Origin: Arenicola marina
Lineage: Eukaryota > Annelida > Polychaeta > Arenicolidae
NCBI GenBank assembly: GCA_964019135.1
Contig: OZ025249.1
Coordinates: 5,258,039-5,322,038 of the forward strand
Direction of reading: 5' to 3'
DNA length: 64,000 nucleotides
In this document: positions 1 to 13,500 of the stretch, piece after piece
How positions within the stretch are numbered: the stretch's first letter is position 1
Layout of the letters: each line of letters starts with the position of its first letter
Translations under genes and position numbers: made by a program
The notes under the pieces: model-generated
What the model was told of the DNA's origin: nothing
What the model saw: only the letters and a program-made list of their open reading frames with translations
The model's database searches: none

Positions 1-1955
1 ACTGTTGGTTGCCATCTTTACCAGCGTTGTAGGCGTCCTGGAACGTGTTATATACTGCCTGTTACCATAGTTACCACCGTTGTAGGCCTCAAACCTGTGC
101 ATTACAGAAGTTACCATCGTAACCAACGAGGCTTTCAAGGGAGACCCAGCGAACAAGAAGTGATTGTGGCGTATCTACTGAAGGAGGACCTGACTAACTC
201 TGTGCCACCCTTAGGTTTACACTTAAGTCGTTTTTTGGATGGTACATTAATCATGGGCCGACGTCTGTGAGACTCCGGAAAGCTAAAGCACTCCCGCACA
301 TCTCTCTGCACGTCCCAGTAAAACTTTCAATGGCGTACTATTGCGTTTACGATAGCAGACTTGAGTTATTTCATGGCTTCGTGGTGAGACTGCGCAACTG
401 CAAGAGGTCGCATCTCTTGGGGAGATGGTGGGTGGCGGGGAGGTGGGTGAGTGAGGGAGAGGGTGGGGGGCCGCTGGGTTGTGCGGATTGAGCCGTACGT
501 CGGCAAGAGTTGGTTGGAGATGTGTCTCAAGGGGTAGAGGGCGGACCTTGGTGGCTGTAATCTCGAAGGACTCGATGGAAATGGCGATGGTCCCCTAGCG
601 GTGGCGGGAGAAAGCTTGGGAGCGCCCTGTCGGAAGTGCCTGGAAACGAGGCTGAGATGAGACATGGGAGGGTCATCGCGGCGGGGTGGGGGTGGTAGGG
701 GGGTAACTCTCGGGTTTATGGTGCCCTTAAGCGTTTGTGGGGTCAGGGAGAGGCAATGCAGTCGAGAGCTTGTGGCGTACAATAAACATGACAATGGCGC
801 CCTGTAGTATATATATATGTGTGTGTGGGATACAACAGGTTTCCGCGTTCACGACCACATCGTCGACTGCTGTTGCAGACAGAGCAGGCGTTGCTCGACT
901 TTCATGGTCGGTTTCAATAAGGAACGAAAGAGAGTCACAGACACAGAGAAAAGAAAGAAAGAAAATAAGAGATAATATCTGTTCGACCTTGAGGTGGTGT
1001 GGATTGCTGCCCCACCCCACCCCACCCCACCTCGGGGGTTCCGCCGAGAACCTAGGTTTCGAGGAAAGTAGGGACTGGTAACAGGTTGGCCTGGTTTTAC
1101 TTTATCCCCTGGGCGCCTTGACCTGAAGAAATACAGACACACGATGCCGACATGAGACAACAACGAAAAATAACAAAATCTGAGAAGGCAAGATCTTGCT
1201 TTGTAGAATAACAACCCCCAAGTCGCTGGTGCATACGGATCGGCGCGTGTTTGTACGAAACTGCGGCGTTATCTTTATCGGTGCGAAAATAAAACAGGAA
1301 AAATATCCCAAAATACAACAGGAAAAAACACTGGAACGTGAAGTATAAAATGGTTGGGGAACAGATTGCTGCAAGCCCCGGTTATGAGGGAAGTTATGGA
1401 GCAACCGGTGGTAAAGAATATTCGGTCGTTATGTTGGAACGGGGCCGTTTTGTCTGGTTCAGTATGGAGATTCCATCACAGTTCACAACAGTGCGAGCAT
1501 TGTGAGCTGACCACCCAGGCTACAAGATGCCAAAGATGGTTTCACTAACATAGATGAATGCCATCTCGATGAAATTTCTGTATACCTAATAGTGTTTACA
1601 TGGAATTCTATTCTATCTAACATGGGACTTAACCTGACCTAACCTGACCTGAACTGACCTGACCTGATTGCGATTTATATCTATATTTATATACTATGTT
1701 ACACACTTCTGGCTTGTTGTACATTGAGTGGTTGGGGGGTGAACCAGTTACGGTGAGGCCATATCACCTACCAATCTGAAAATTCGTATACACATATACA
1801 AACTCGTAAGTATATATTAAGATTTAAATATTACCCAACATGTTTGTCTATTTTACCAACAACACCTAAATGTTTACATGCAGAATCCATTTTGAAGCGA
1901 TCTTTTTTTGGGTGGCGAAACCATTGATTACTTATTTTTTCGTTGTTGTCTTCAG
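1..1955. other. Intergenic or upstream intron, no gene recognised
   Basis: No protein family could be recognised here. Reading frames on both strands are short and low-complexity. A short degenerate tract of ACCTG pentamers lies at about 1627-1668. The 3' end (about 1920-1955) is a pyrimidine-rich stretch ending in TTCAG that serves as splice acceptor for the following exon, so at least the right part is probably intron of the Ly6 gene. Its signal-peptide exon was not found. Confidence 0.5.
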
Positions 1956-3292
1956 GCGACCGAGGAGCGATGGCACAGCAATACCCGGATGACCAGAACC
2001 CCAACCAGCCTGACCAGAATTACGCCAACCAAAACCCGCCCAATTATGGCTATAACAACGGCTACAACGGGGTGGAGTACGGTGGTGAGGATTATGGTGG
2101 CGGCGAACCTATCGACTACGGTGGCGGTGGCGTTGGCGGAGCGTCGCCCCCCATCAGCTACATCCAGTGCTTCGCCTGTGTCTACCAGGTCCGGGCCGGA
2201 CACAAGTCGGGCATGGAGAACTGTAACGATCCCTTCGTCGTCACCGACATTCCTTCAGTGGACTGCAAGGGACCATGTGGGGTAAGTGGGTGCGACGGGG
2301 TCAACGATGGGTGGAGGCGTTGGGATCGGGGTCTGGGTCGGGATCTAAGGGGATAAAGGATGTGTTTAGGGGTTGGGATCAGGATCAAGGGGGTAAAGGA
2401 TGACTGTGGGGATTGGGATGGGGGTCTAGGGGGGTAACGGATGGCAGTGGGGCTGGGATGGGGATCCACTAGGGTGAAGGATGTGTTTAGGGGTTGGGAT
2501 CAGGATCTAAGGGGGTTAAAGGATGTGTTTAGGGGTTAGGTTCGGGGTCTAAGGGGGTTAAGGATGTGTTTAGGGGTTAGGTTCGGGGTCTAAAGGGGTT
2601 AAGGATGTGTTTGGGTGTTGGGATGGAGATCTAAGAGGGTTAAAGGATGTGTTTAGGGGTTAGGTTCGGGATCTAACGGGGTAAAGGATATGTTTAGGGG
2701 TTGGGATCAGGATCAAGGGGGTAAAGGATGTCTGTGGGGATTGGGATGGGTGTCTAGGGGGGTAACGGATGGCAGTGGGGCTGGGATGGGGATCCACTAG
2801 GGTGAAGGATGTGTTTAGGGGTTAGGTTTCGGGATCTAACGGGGTAAAGGATGTGTTTTTGTACTGTGTTGGATGCCAACTATTGCCACCGTAGCAATGT
2901 AGTGTGCATGTTGATATAATCACTTACATTTAATGCCCTAGCATACTAGTGCGCACATCATGCTATCATAATAGTTTTGCAGCAGCGGGACTTTCCCCAG
3001 GAAAGCTATTGCCTAATACCTGTTCCGCACATGCCGGACTGCTCGATAACAATTTTGTTTTCTGTCTGTTTCTTTCTCGCAGAAAATGTACCACCAGCTA
3101 AGTGAAGGCGACTACTCGGTGAGCCGCGCGTGCATTCCCAACTGCAAGGAACACCGCGACGCCAACTCGTACACACAATGCTGCAGCCTGAGCCAGTGCA
3201 ACACTGCCACTTCGTACCACGTTCCCCGCGGCCACACCTTACTGCTCAGCCTTATCACAGTCAGCGCTCTCAGTCTATGGTTAACGCGGTAG
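1956..3292 (+). CDS. Ly6/uPAR (quiver/sleepless-like) GPI-anchored three-finger protein, last two exons
   Basis: Two exons are visible: 1956-2281 (acceptor TTCAG, donor GGG|GTAAGT, phase 0) and 3083-3292 (acceptor CTCGCAG, stop TAG). An in-frame ATG lies at 1970, but the frame is open from the acceptor, and a secreted Ly6 protein needs a signal peptide, so the true start is probably in an upstream exon. Order of parts: a Q/N/P/Y/G-rich stretch of about 55 residues; a ten-cysteine domain beginning CFAC and including a C-x-DPF motif (NCNDPF) and the closing CCSLSQCN, typical of Ly6/quiver folds; then a hydrophobic tail (LLLSLITVSALSLWL) with no cytoplasmic residues beyond TR, as in GPI-anchor signals. 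Family members sit on the outer membrane leaflet and modulate channels or receptors. The particular role here is unknown. The Gly/Tyr-rich N-terminal extension is unusual for the family. Confidence 0.8.
2300..2860. repeat. Intronic ~40-bp minisatellite
   Basis: The intron of the Ly6 gene is filled by about 13 imperfect units of roughly 40 bp with the core GGATGTGTTTAGGGGTTGGG followed by ATCAGGATCTAAGGGGGTAAA-like sequence. Units vary between a GTTAGGTTCGGGGTCTAA form and a GTTGGGATCAGGATC form. It is non-coding: the splice sites lie outside the array. Confidence 0.85.
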
Positions 3293-4100
3293 CACAGAGA
3301 GAACACCTGGTTCAACTGCGACTGCAGTAGTGCTTTTTAAAAAAGAAATATTCCGTGCTCTGTCCCGTTGTTTGCAGATGTTCATTATTAGAGCTGGTGG
3401 AAACCGATTCCGTTTACATTTAACGCAAAATCAAATCATTGGCTTGTATTTACGCCGAGGAAGACCAGAGGTGTGGTTTACCCGAGATATCTGACCGACC
3501 AGGGGGGAGAGGACCAGGACCAGCTAAAGGACCAGACTTTACACACATTCCTTGCCTCGTTGTGAAACATCCAGTCACGTGACACGTTATACGTGTCACG
3601 GGTGGCGTCATCTCAGTGACCTCTACCCTGAAGGTCATGCATGCGGCGTCCTGAGCCATCGACTGCCCCCCCCCCCTGTGGTCACTATATATGCATACTG
3701 TTATGTATAGTAACATACGAGACAGTGACGGTAAGATATAATGTTTAACTTGACGCGCCGCCACGTGGGGAGCCGACACATTATTTCTCAAGGATGTCGA
3801 CCAGCTTCGGGATATCACCGCCCTCTTGGAGATCCCGAGAACTGTCAGCGCAGAGAGATTAGTCTGGAGCTGGTGGGATGTATCCGCGGGGTGAGCGGAG
3901 ATGCAAAGCGGGGTCTGGATGTCTCCTGGACCCGCTTCACACATATCAAAGCCGGAAGTCTGGCGTATGCATGGACAGAATTGTAGCGGCGTATTCAACA
4001 GGAGTCCCCCCTCTGACACAGCTGCGTCCGGCCATGCGAGACCTTGTGACATGGTCGAACGACATTGGTTGACCAAATGTCACTGTCCTAAGCACTGCCT
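3293..4100. other. 3' flank of Ly6 gene, no gene recognised
   Basis: Contains the presumed 3' UTR of the Ly6 gene (no clear AATAAA seen) and a near-perfect inverted repeat at 3578-3600 (arms CGTGACACGT and ACGTGTCACG around TAT). No coding potential was recognised. Confidence 0.5.
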
Positions 4101-4403
4101 TGGGATGGAGGTCACTGACCATGGATGGAGGTCACTGACCTGGGATGGAGGTCACTGACCAAGGATGGAGGTCACTGACCTGGGATAGAGGTCACTGACC
4201 TGGGATAGAGGTCCCTGACCAAGGATGGAGGTCCCTGACCTGGGATGGAGGTCACTGACCTGGGATAGAGGTCACTGACCTGGGATGGAGGTCACTGACC
4301 AAGGATGGAGGTCACTGACCTGGGATAGAGGTCCCTGACCTGGGATGGAGGTCACTGACCAAGGATGGAGGTCACTGACCTGGGATAGAGGTCACTGACC
4401 AAG
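4101..4403. repeat. 20-bp minisatellite (GGATGGAGGTCACTGACCTG)
   Basis: About 15 tandem units of 20 bp with variants CTGGGATAGAGG and CAAGGATGGAGG. It decays rightward into scattered GAAGGTCATNTAAGGTCA-like copies up to about 4710, which suggests an older, longer array. Confidence 0.9.
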
Positions 4404-5251
4404 GATGAATGTCATGTAAGGTCGTTAACCTGAAGGGATGAAGGTCATCTAAAGTAATGACCTCAGAGGAAGGTCCTTTAAAATCACTGGCCTTTGGTTG
4501 AAGGTTATGTAAGGTCATTAACCTAGGACGAAGGTCATCTAAACTTTCTGACCTGAGAGGAAGATAATGTAAAATTATTGACCTAGGTTAAAGTTTATGT
4601 GAGGTACCTGAGTTTACCTGGGATGAAGGTTACGTAAGGTCACTGACCTGGAGTGGTGTTCATGTATAGTTACTGACTTGAAGTAAAAGTCGTGTATAGT
4701 CACTGACCGGGTCGAAGGTTGCGTGTCCATGTACTAAAAAGTTGAACCCTGCGCCCGTCACTCGCAGTGAATGATAAGCGACCCATCAGGGAAGGTCGTT
4801 CGAGTATGATCTGAATTTGAAGGTCAACTTCTGTAATCATGTATATCTAAGCCTTGCCTGACGATCACATGTCTCAAAAGCTAACGTGAAGGCAATTTAG
4901 AGCCGACCTCAATATGCATGTAACTAAAGTACAGACCCTGAAGAATGGGCCTCGGACGGAGAGTTGGTATGTGTAAGCATCCTCGCTTGAGGGTGGCCAC
5001 CCAGCAGAAATTGTCTGAGCGCGCGGAGAGGTCAAACGGTCACGAGATCAGAGGTCAGAGGTCAGTTGTGGGGAGGAGGTCTTGGAGGTCGATAATCCAC
5101 GTAAGTGTCGCTTGGTTGCTGCTTCGAACGTTTTGTGATTCATACATTCCCTATCTGTGTGCGCATGTTGGTGTATGTGAGAGGCATTTGGCTATGAGTG
5201 CGGTACCATGTTTATCAATGTCACTAATGATTGCAATACCCTTGTGACTTT

Positions 5252-5256
<5 letters not shown>

Positions 5257-5283
<27 letters not shown>
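5257..5283. repeat. (AT)n microsatellite
   Basis: Uninterrupted AT dinucleotides, about 13 units. Confidence 0.9.
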
Positions 5284-6659
5284 CAGCATCCCGGCACTGG
5301 ACGATAATAGGCGACCTTACCATTCAGATCAGTAGTCCCAGACGTTACAAATGTCGACCTGCGCTAAGGGTAGTTCGAAGATGTGGCCTTGTACGTAGAT
5401 AAATATATCTATATAAATAGATATAAATATAACACACGTAAATATATGGACTACGATGTACACTGGTGTTTACGATGCAAAGATCAAGCAAGTGGCGATT
5501 CTATTAAGTAATTTGACAGCCTGACATCCGATTAAAGGTCTGCTGTATGTAATGGCCACGTGTCTGTATGGATCAACGCAAAACGCGCGGAATTGTCGCA
5601 TAGACGGGGAAGCGAGAGCGCTTTTCAGTTTTCAGATTGCCTGTGATATAGTTCTCTGTCGTAGTGATTGACAATTCACACGTTCATCTTGGTATCTACG
5701 ATCATATGTAATTTGAGTATATTTATTATTATTATATATAATCTTTGATTATCTCGTTGCAAACATTTCTCCTTATAGATGTCATTGACATGTAGATTAC
5801 TCACTTTCCGATTTCGATATTATAATGAATGATATTTGCCAATGGTTCTGATTCCATTTCAAATGCGTGTAAATAGATAGAACATTGTTTGCTCTTCCTT
5901 GTACTCTTACGCGCTGAAGTTTAATTAAGATTTATATTACAATAGTCTATCTGCACATTTCATGATGTAACTCGGGTTTCTGCTACATATTTATTCTGGA
6001 AGCAAGATCCAGATTTGTCCGAGGATAAGCTCACAGAGGACGTGTGAGAACAGTTTCCAAGTGTTCTTAGCACAGTCTGGCAAACGCGGCAACCGACTCG
6101 GGTGGAATGATTCACTATCGGTATCGTAACCTATGCTTAATGCGATAGCTATTAGGAAATAATTAATATATACTATTGATGCATCAGTGTCGATCGACCA
6201 AGCTATCGCTGCTGTCCATTAATCGTGTTAGCCATCAGGGGCTTGTAAGGATGTGTCGTCTGCTCGCATGGAGCGATAGCCATGGCTGGGGAAACTGTTT
6301 CCCCAGACACCAGAACATTTAAACAACAAATAACATTTAACTTTTTTTTAATAAGATAACATTTAAAATATTCAAGCAACAAACTGATGTCTGTGTCTGA
6401 CATTAGTGGAGCCAGACAACCAAGGACCACGCTGTACACGGTTAAGTTTATCATTGCATGTTATATATCCTAGATTTAACCGCCGTGGCGTAACATTGGC
6501 GCGCCTAGCATGGTGATACTGGTCCTGAGATGTGAAGAGACGTGAGGTATCATAGGCAACAAGGTCATGTAGATGGTGTGTACAGTTTAAAGGTAGCTGC
6601 CGCCATATATCCTATTTAGCAGGCATATAACCAGACCATGACGGTTATTTCCCGGTTAG

Positions 6660-6860
6660 CCCCCCCCCCCCTCTAATCCATCTACAATCCCATCAGGTGA
6701 CCAGGACTTTACATACCGTCCCATACGCCGTTGTGTTAGACCCCACACCCCCCCCCCCATACGCCTGTGTTTAAACCCACCCCCCAGCCCCATACATCCC
6801 TGTGTCAGACCCACCCCCACCCTCATACGCCCCTGTGTTAGACCCCACACCCTACCCAGC
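6660..6860. repeat. Degenerate C-rich tandem repeat
   Basis: Several imperfect copies of a CATACGCC...TGTGTTAGACCCCACACCC module separated by poly-C runs. The borders are diffuse. Confidence 0.5.
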
Positions 6861-8375
6861 TCGTTCCCAATTTGGGCATTTTATTTGCCAATGCTCTTGG
6901 TCTGCAGGCCACGGCGACCTTTGGGTGGCACCGTGGGGCCCTGGCAGTGCCATGGTGACCTTTGGATGGTGCCCTGGCCTTGATTCTGCACGTGGGTTCC
7001 TCAGGGAGCTCAGACCGGCGGCGTGGTCACCTCCTAAAAGACGGACCAAATACTGCACAGGCTGGAAATTTGTGCAGATTGGCACAAGTATTGATCTAGA
7101 GGACGTGCGTCACAGAGACATGTCACCCTCCTCCCGCCCCCAGCCATCCCCCAGCACTCAGTGTGAATTGTCATACCACCCCCGCCCCCTCATTCTAACT
7201 ATCCTCCAGACCCCCAGTGACTGATGTCACCCACCTGCCCCACATATCCCTCCACACTACAGAGCGGCGCCCCCCTCCCCTCCCAGACCCGCATGCCCTC
7301 AGTTCACCACGAATTGTCACCCAAATCGCCTCACACACACCCCCATACCTCCAGCGAGAAATGTCATCCATCGCCCCCCCCCCTACCCTCCACCCCCACC
7401 CTCCACCCCCACTGTAACCCATCGTCCGCGCAGCATTGCCCTTACCCACCACCACCAGCACCAGCACCGACCCCCCCTTCTCTCTCCCTCCCCCTTTCAT
7501 TCCACGTGTCACCATATGGTTTATATGCGAGACCCCCCCCCCTCCCTCCCATCCCATCCCCCATCACCCCTCGCAGGTCATCTCATTGTGGAATATTCAT
7601 CTCGGCTGCAATTGGCAGATATTAGACAGGACGGAGACCGCATGATGGCGGAGTGGGTATAAGATTGGCCGCTAGGGGCTGTCAATCCGCAATGAGCCGG
7701 AGACAGACCAGCCACCGATCCCGGCATGCCCCTGAGGACTGCAGCGCCCCACGGCGATTAGGTCGAACACTAACCGTTGTCATGGCACCATATGCTGAAT
7801 ATCAACTCGTCTTCAGTGGCGCTTCGACTGTCAACCCCGGCTCTGTCTTGGGCAGTTTTGCATGGCCATGTCTACTAAAGGAAAAAAACACATTGTTAGC
7901 AGTATCTCACGATTCCTTCGGTCTGGTCTAGATCTTCCACCACTGGTATCTCAGGCACTGTGACCTTCACGCGCTCAAGTTAAAAAAGCCCACCCATTCT
8001 GGTTACAACATACGGGGTTTATAAGTATAGCTGAACTAACAAGCCTGAAGCCAGCGGTCGAGGCCTGTGATGCATGCAGACGGCGACAGTTATCTCTAGC
8101 AATATGTCTATTGCTGTTTTGTTTCGTTATTTGCTTAACTATCTTTCGCACTCTGTATGAGTAATTGTTTGTTACGGTATGTAAGGGACGTAGTGTGTAG
8201 GTTGTTTCAATTGTCACATGATTCGATTCGCCTCTTGTTCCTGAGCGTACTGGCCTTTGATTTTTACAAGAAGTATTGTGATCTAAGAGATAATTTATGA
8301 ATTCACGACACTTGAGTGCGTGAAGCAGTCACTGGTTTAGCACAGGCGCTGTACAGCATGTGCAATGTGCTTCTA

Positions 8376-8453
8376 AAACGCGTCCCAAACGCGTCCAATA
8401 CGCGTCCAATACGCGTCCAAAACGCGTCCAAAACGCGTCCAACACGCGTCCAC
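8376..8453. repeat. 11-bp minisatellite (ACGCGTCCAAT)
   Basis: Seven tandem units, each with an ACGCGT palindrome, with single-base variants (ACGCGTCCAAA, ACGCGTCCAAC). Confidence 0.85.
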
Positions 8454-9276
8454 AACGTCATAAAGACGTCCGTCATAAAGGCCGCACATATAGCGGTTGG
8501 TTGAACAGACGATGAAATGTACGTATCAAGTAATATATTGTTCATGATTTCTGTACACACGTCGCGTCATACACTGCGTGGAGCTGCGTCTATTTGTTGT
8601 TTGTTTTTGTTTCCTTTCTCGTGGTGTCCAGGTGCCAGCTATGCAAAACCTGACTGACTGGCCTGTTTGTTAATGGCATGATTCTTTCTTAAATGGCGGA
8701 GTGGTAAGGTGCTTCATTCACTGGCTGAGTGTGTGTACATATACTTCGAATGTTGTACGGTTGAGGAATAAATCAAACCTTTTTTAAATCAAGAAACAGA
8801 ATGCTCAAGTGTGTTTGAATTGTTGTTTCTCCGATATCATGTTCATCTGTTGTGAGTGTCGCTAAATCTGTATATGCGACTTGTGCTTCCAAAGCAAGTT
8901 TCTTACTTAGTGTTCTAATTACCTAAAAACACATCTGGCTCCACACTTGTTGACACGATACTCCGAATTGTTGACACGGTCGGCTAATTTCCTTCGTCTG
9001 TTCCAAAGCTGTAACTGCGATCCCCTGGACATCCTTTTGCTAATCCATACAAGTAAAGTGTGACTTTCGTGTGGATATCGTCTACTCTTATATTTTTGGG
9101 GATAAGTTATATTCAATAGTGATTTAAGGCGGATTGCGAATGGAGCATCCACGTAGCGTAACTGTGGATTCACATTATCTGGTGAATACACTTGGTATTA
9201 ACTATTCATTGATGTTTGTTCATTTTAAACGTGTTAAATAAACGAGAGGTTTGTCCATATCAAACAGACATACAGG

Positions 9277-10515
9277 GTCCCGGGACCCTCTGCCCGGGAC
9301 CCCCGGCCCGGGATCCCCTGCCCGGGACCCCCTGCCCGGGACCCCCTGCCCGGGACCCCCTGCCCAGGACCCCCTGCGCGGGACCCCCTGCCCGGGACCC
9401 CCTGCCCGGGACCCCCTGCCCGGGACCCCCTGCCCCGGACCCCCTGCCCGGGACCCTGCCAAGGACCTCCTGCCCGGGACCCCTGCCTGGGACCCCCTAC
9501 CCGGGACCCCCTGCCCCGGACCCCCTGCCCGGGACCCTGCCAAGGACCTCTTGCCCAGAACCCACTGCCCGGGACCCCCTGCCCGGGACCACCGGCTAGG
9601 GACCCCCTGCCCGGGACCCCCTGCCCATGACCCCCTGCCCGGGACCCCCTGCCCGGGACCCCCTGCCCATGACCCCCTGCCCCGGACCCCCTGCCCGGGA
9701 CCCTGCCAAGGACCTCCTGCCCGGGACCCCTGCCCGGGACCTCCTGCCCCGGACCCTCTGCCCGGGACCCCCTGCCCGGGACCCCCTGCCCCGGACCCCC
9801 TGCCCGGGATCCCGCCAAGGACCTCCTGCCCGGGACCCCTGCCCGGGACCCCCTACCCGGGACCCCCTGCCCCGGACCCCCTGCCCGGGACCCTGCCAAG
9901 GACCTCTTGCCCAGAACCCACTGCCCGGGACCCCCTGCCCGGGACCACCGGCTAGGGACCCCCTGCCCGGGACCCCCTGCCCATGACCCCGTGCCCGGGA
10001 CCCCCTGCCCGGGACCCCCTGCCCATGACCCCCTGCCCGGGACCCCCTGCCCGGGACCTCCTGCCCCGGACCCTCTGCCCGGGACCCCCTGCCCGGGACC
10101 CCCTGCCCGGGACCCCCTGCCCGGGACCCCCTGCCCGGGACCCCCTGCCCGGGACCCCCTGCTCGGTACCCTGCCAAGGACCTCCTGCCCAGAACCCACT
10201 GCCCGGGACCCCCTGCCCCGGGCCCCCCTGCCCGGGACCCTGCCAAGGACCTCCTGCCCAGAACCCACTGCCCGGGACCCCCTGCCCGGGACCACCGGCT
10301 AGGGACCCCCTGCCCCGGGCCCCCCTGCCCGGGACCCTGCCAAGGACCTCCTGCCCAGAACCCACTGCCCGGGACCCTCTGCCCGGGACCCCCTGCCCGG
10401 GACCCCCTACCCGGAACCCCCTGCCCATGACCCCCTGCCCGGGACCCCCTGCCCGGGACCCCCTGCCCATGACCCCCTGCCCGGGACCCCCCGCCCGGGA
10501 CCCCCCGCCCGAGCC
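9277..10515. repeat. 15-bp CCCGGG-rich minisatellite
   Basis: About 82 units of 15 bp (CCCCTGCCCGGGACC). Larger blocks recur inside it, such as the module with TGCCAAGGACCTC and CCACCGGCTAGGG seen near 9540, 9900, 10180, 10240 and 10340, so there is a higher-order pattern. Because the unit is a multiple of three and has no stops, long frames stay open on both strands (up to 353 codons). These are by-products of the repeat and not genes. Confidence 0.95.
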
Positions 10516-13500
10516 CGGGGCTGCATGCGGTGGGGCTGCATGTTTCGCCCCATGAAAGCCGGTCCAGGGCCAACCCTTCAGTCCAAATGACGCAGCCAAT
10601 GAGATGACAGCTTAAGTACACCGGACACATAATCCAATAGGACCCAACGTCATATCTCTATACTTATCCCGAAGTTGAGGAGCCCAGCGGCAAACTGAAA
10701 TAGGCGCCAAGAGAAGGTATATACGGGCGGCGGGGGCAGTGTGGGCTACGTGCAGGATTCTTTGTGGGGCATTCACATAGTGATGGCTGCCAAATGACAA
10801 CCAAGGTCAGATTCAGCCCCCGAGACACCACTTCCGGCGTCCAATCACGTAGCAGCAGATTGAATCACGTGATGATTGATTGACCAATCACAGCTCGGTT
10901 GGCGTTAGGGACTGTCAGGGACCTTCTCGGGGTAACCTAGCTGGCAGCACCAAACCCCTGAAATATTGTCCATGTGTCGAAGTACTTACAAAAAGACCAT
11001 AGTATTGGAATATTTCTTTTACAAGTAACCCCTTTGTACGAAGTGGCGTCGGAAAGTGGTTGTAAGGCAAGGTCTGGCATGCACAAGCACAGCTTCTTCT
11101 TAACGGTAAAGCGGGCGGTTAACTTCGGGGCAAGTGAAGGTTATTAAAACAGATGCATAATGACGCATAGATGGGTCAATGCATTTGCGGTTTCTTGGGT
11201 TTATCTAATGTATTCCGCAGATAATAGACAGCAGTGACATCAGCGAAATCAAACCTCATTAATCCTAACTGTAAAAAGCCAATCGCATCACAGGATGAGT
11301 TTATAACTATTCATTGGCATAAGGTGCATGTGGTAAACGGTAATTTGGTGAAAGGTATATTTTAGTGAAAGGTATTTTGGTGAAAGGTATTTCGTGGAAA
11401 GGTATTGAGGTAAAAGGTGTATTTACGTAAATTGTTTTGTGTGAAGTGGGAGCAGGAAGTGTGTAAACATAGGGCCAAGGAAACGTTGCGTAACTGAAAG
11501 ATAAAGATTCGATAGGCGATACAACACTTAGGTGAACGATTTGGACCAAATGCGTTCCATCTTCCAATGGTATATTAATAAACCAAGCAGATAACATTTC
11601 AATATGACTATCAGGTTGCCTGTATCATGGAAAGCTCATCTATTGTCGGCCACTTACACCATTGGTTAAGAGCTCACAACGGGGACCAGCCACAGCGCCT
11701 GAAGTCAATTAATAATTATGTTCGACTGTCTAACAAATCCCAATAAGCCAACAAAAGACAAGCCACACCTACTAAAAACCGAACTCCCTATCTAGCCCGA
11801 TCTATATCTGCTGTGGCACGTGTCTATTTCCAGTGGACTTATCATTAAGCTCTGTTGGTGGCAGATGATACATAGGGAACAAATTACATTTGGGTGGAGT
11901 AGTTTGTAAGTGACACTGGTCTGTCTGCCCGCCTTGACCATCCATCACGGCTGGCCGGGTCTGCTGCCAGGGGCACTGGGGAGGAGAGCCAGGGTGGTGG
12001 GGTCCCTGGGTTATCACACAAGCCCGATAACACAACTTATAGGCATATGCCTTGGGCAGAATTGATGGGCTTTAGACGGGAAGCCGTGGGAGTGCCCCTG
12101 GGGCGGTCTCAACGGAAGACGAAGCGGGTTGATGCAGCAGAAGCCAAGCCACGCATGCGGTAGTTAGGGTATGGTACCCCGGTCTTGTCTTTTCTCAATC
12201 TAGTTTATGTTGAGTTAGGAGACTCGCTGGCTGTGGCCGGTGAACATAAGGTACCAAACGACACGACTCGGCTAATATATGTATCGAAGTTTATTCCTCA
12301 CACTCGTTCCGTCCTCCTAATCTTCGTCTCCTTCCGGGCGTGTCTCTCTGGGTCCCAAGAATCTCCCCGTGTCCAAAAGTCTGTCAAGCAATCTCTCGAG
12401 TCAAGGTCGTCAGTTGGGTTTGTTCGGTCATTGTCATTTCCCATTGGCTGTCAGAGTCCAGCCGATGGTCAGCCGTGTCAATGAAGCGTGAAGATGACCG
12501 CGGCCCAGGTCGGGCGTACAGTGGGTTTTTAGGCCGTTAGGGCGGCCAGCCTCAGGCTTAGTCAGGTGTCGAGACAAATAGTAGGTAAGACACGCCTCTA
12601 TAATGGGCGGTCGACGGTCGTTATATAAATAGAGCTTAATCTGGGTGTTGGGGTGGGAATTTAGATACAGCTCAAAGCGGTCTAATATGAGATGCGAGAT
12701 ACGAATTAACCACTATAACAGGTGCCGTGAACACGGCGCTAGAGCCAGGACTATACGGGAAATGCCTAATACTACTTAATACTATTAATTAACAATCATG
12801 TTACAGGCTAATAGTGTATATGATACCATGTGCTAATAAGTAATTGCGATGGAATTGCCAAACCGTGAATAAGCAACTTGATTTGTGTAACTTTAAAAAG
12901 TTTATTGGTGGTAAATGGCACAAAAAAGCCAAGTTACTGTTGAGCTTCTGCAGGCATAAAATAGATCAATCCCTGTGAACTCGAATCACAGCACGACCAG
13001 TGGGCTAAAAATAGACATGGGCGCCGCCCTTGTAACGGCTTGCGACGCGATGTGCTTGCGTCACGTCTGCTCGGGTGCTTTTTCTCATCGCAACTACTGC
13101 GCGTTTTTTGGCGTCGTAACAACCGCGCGTGTTTTTTTACGCCGCAACCAGTGCGCGTCGCACACAAAGCTGGGCACACGCGATTGCGAGCGGCTTTGTG
13201 AAGCCCCTGGTCTGGTAACTGGGGCGAGGCTTCGTCTGTGCGTCCACCGTTCTCTGGCCCTGGCGTCTTCCCTCCACTTGTTATTTCAATTGATTTCGTT
13301 TCATTTCGCTATCGTCGCTATTTCTTCTCGCGAAGTATCGTTACATTTAACGACTTTGCCGGCAAGGACGACCCGGAAGACGGCTACAGCCTCTTCCCTC
13401 CCTGGCCTTTCATACTGCCCCCCCCCCCTTCGCCACACCCTCCCCCTGCCCCTTTAATGCGCCCACCACCACCGTCGACCCCTGCCCACCACCACTATGG

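Larger units (their letters stand above)
4404..8375. other. Intergenic, no gene recognised
   Basis: Decayed tail of the 20-bp array to about 4710, an (AT)n tract at 5257-5283, AT-rich DNA to about 6470, then C-rich, low-complexity DNA (6660-7600) whose proline-rich reading frames look spurious. Nothing with recognisable domains on either strand. Confidence 0.5.

Noticed and set aside
9234-10630. Gly/Pro/Arg-rich frames up to 353 codons on both strands
   Set aside because: Translation of the 15-bp CCCGGG minisatellite; stop-free because the unit length is a multiple of three.
12680-12740. Primer-binding-site-like motif (GGTGCCGTGAAC) after a TATA-like stretch, suggesting a solo LTR of an LTR retroelement
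   Set aside because: No paired terminal repeat, target duplication or gag/pol similarity could be seen, so no element is called.
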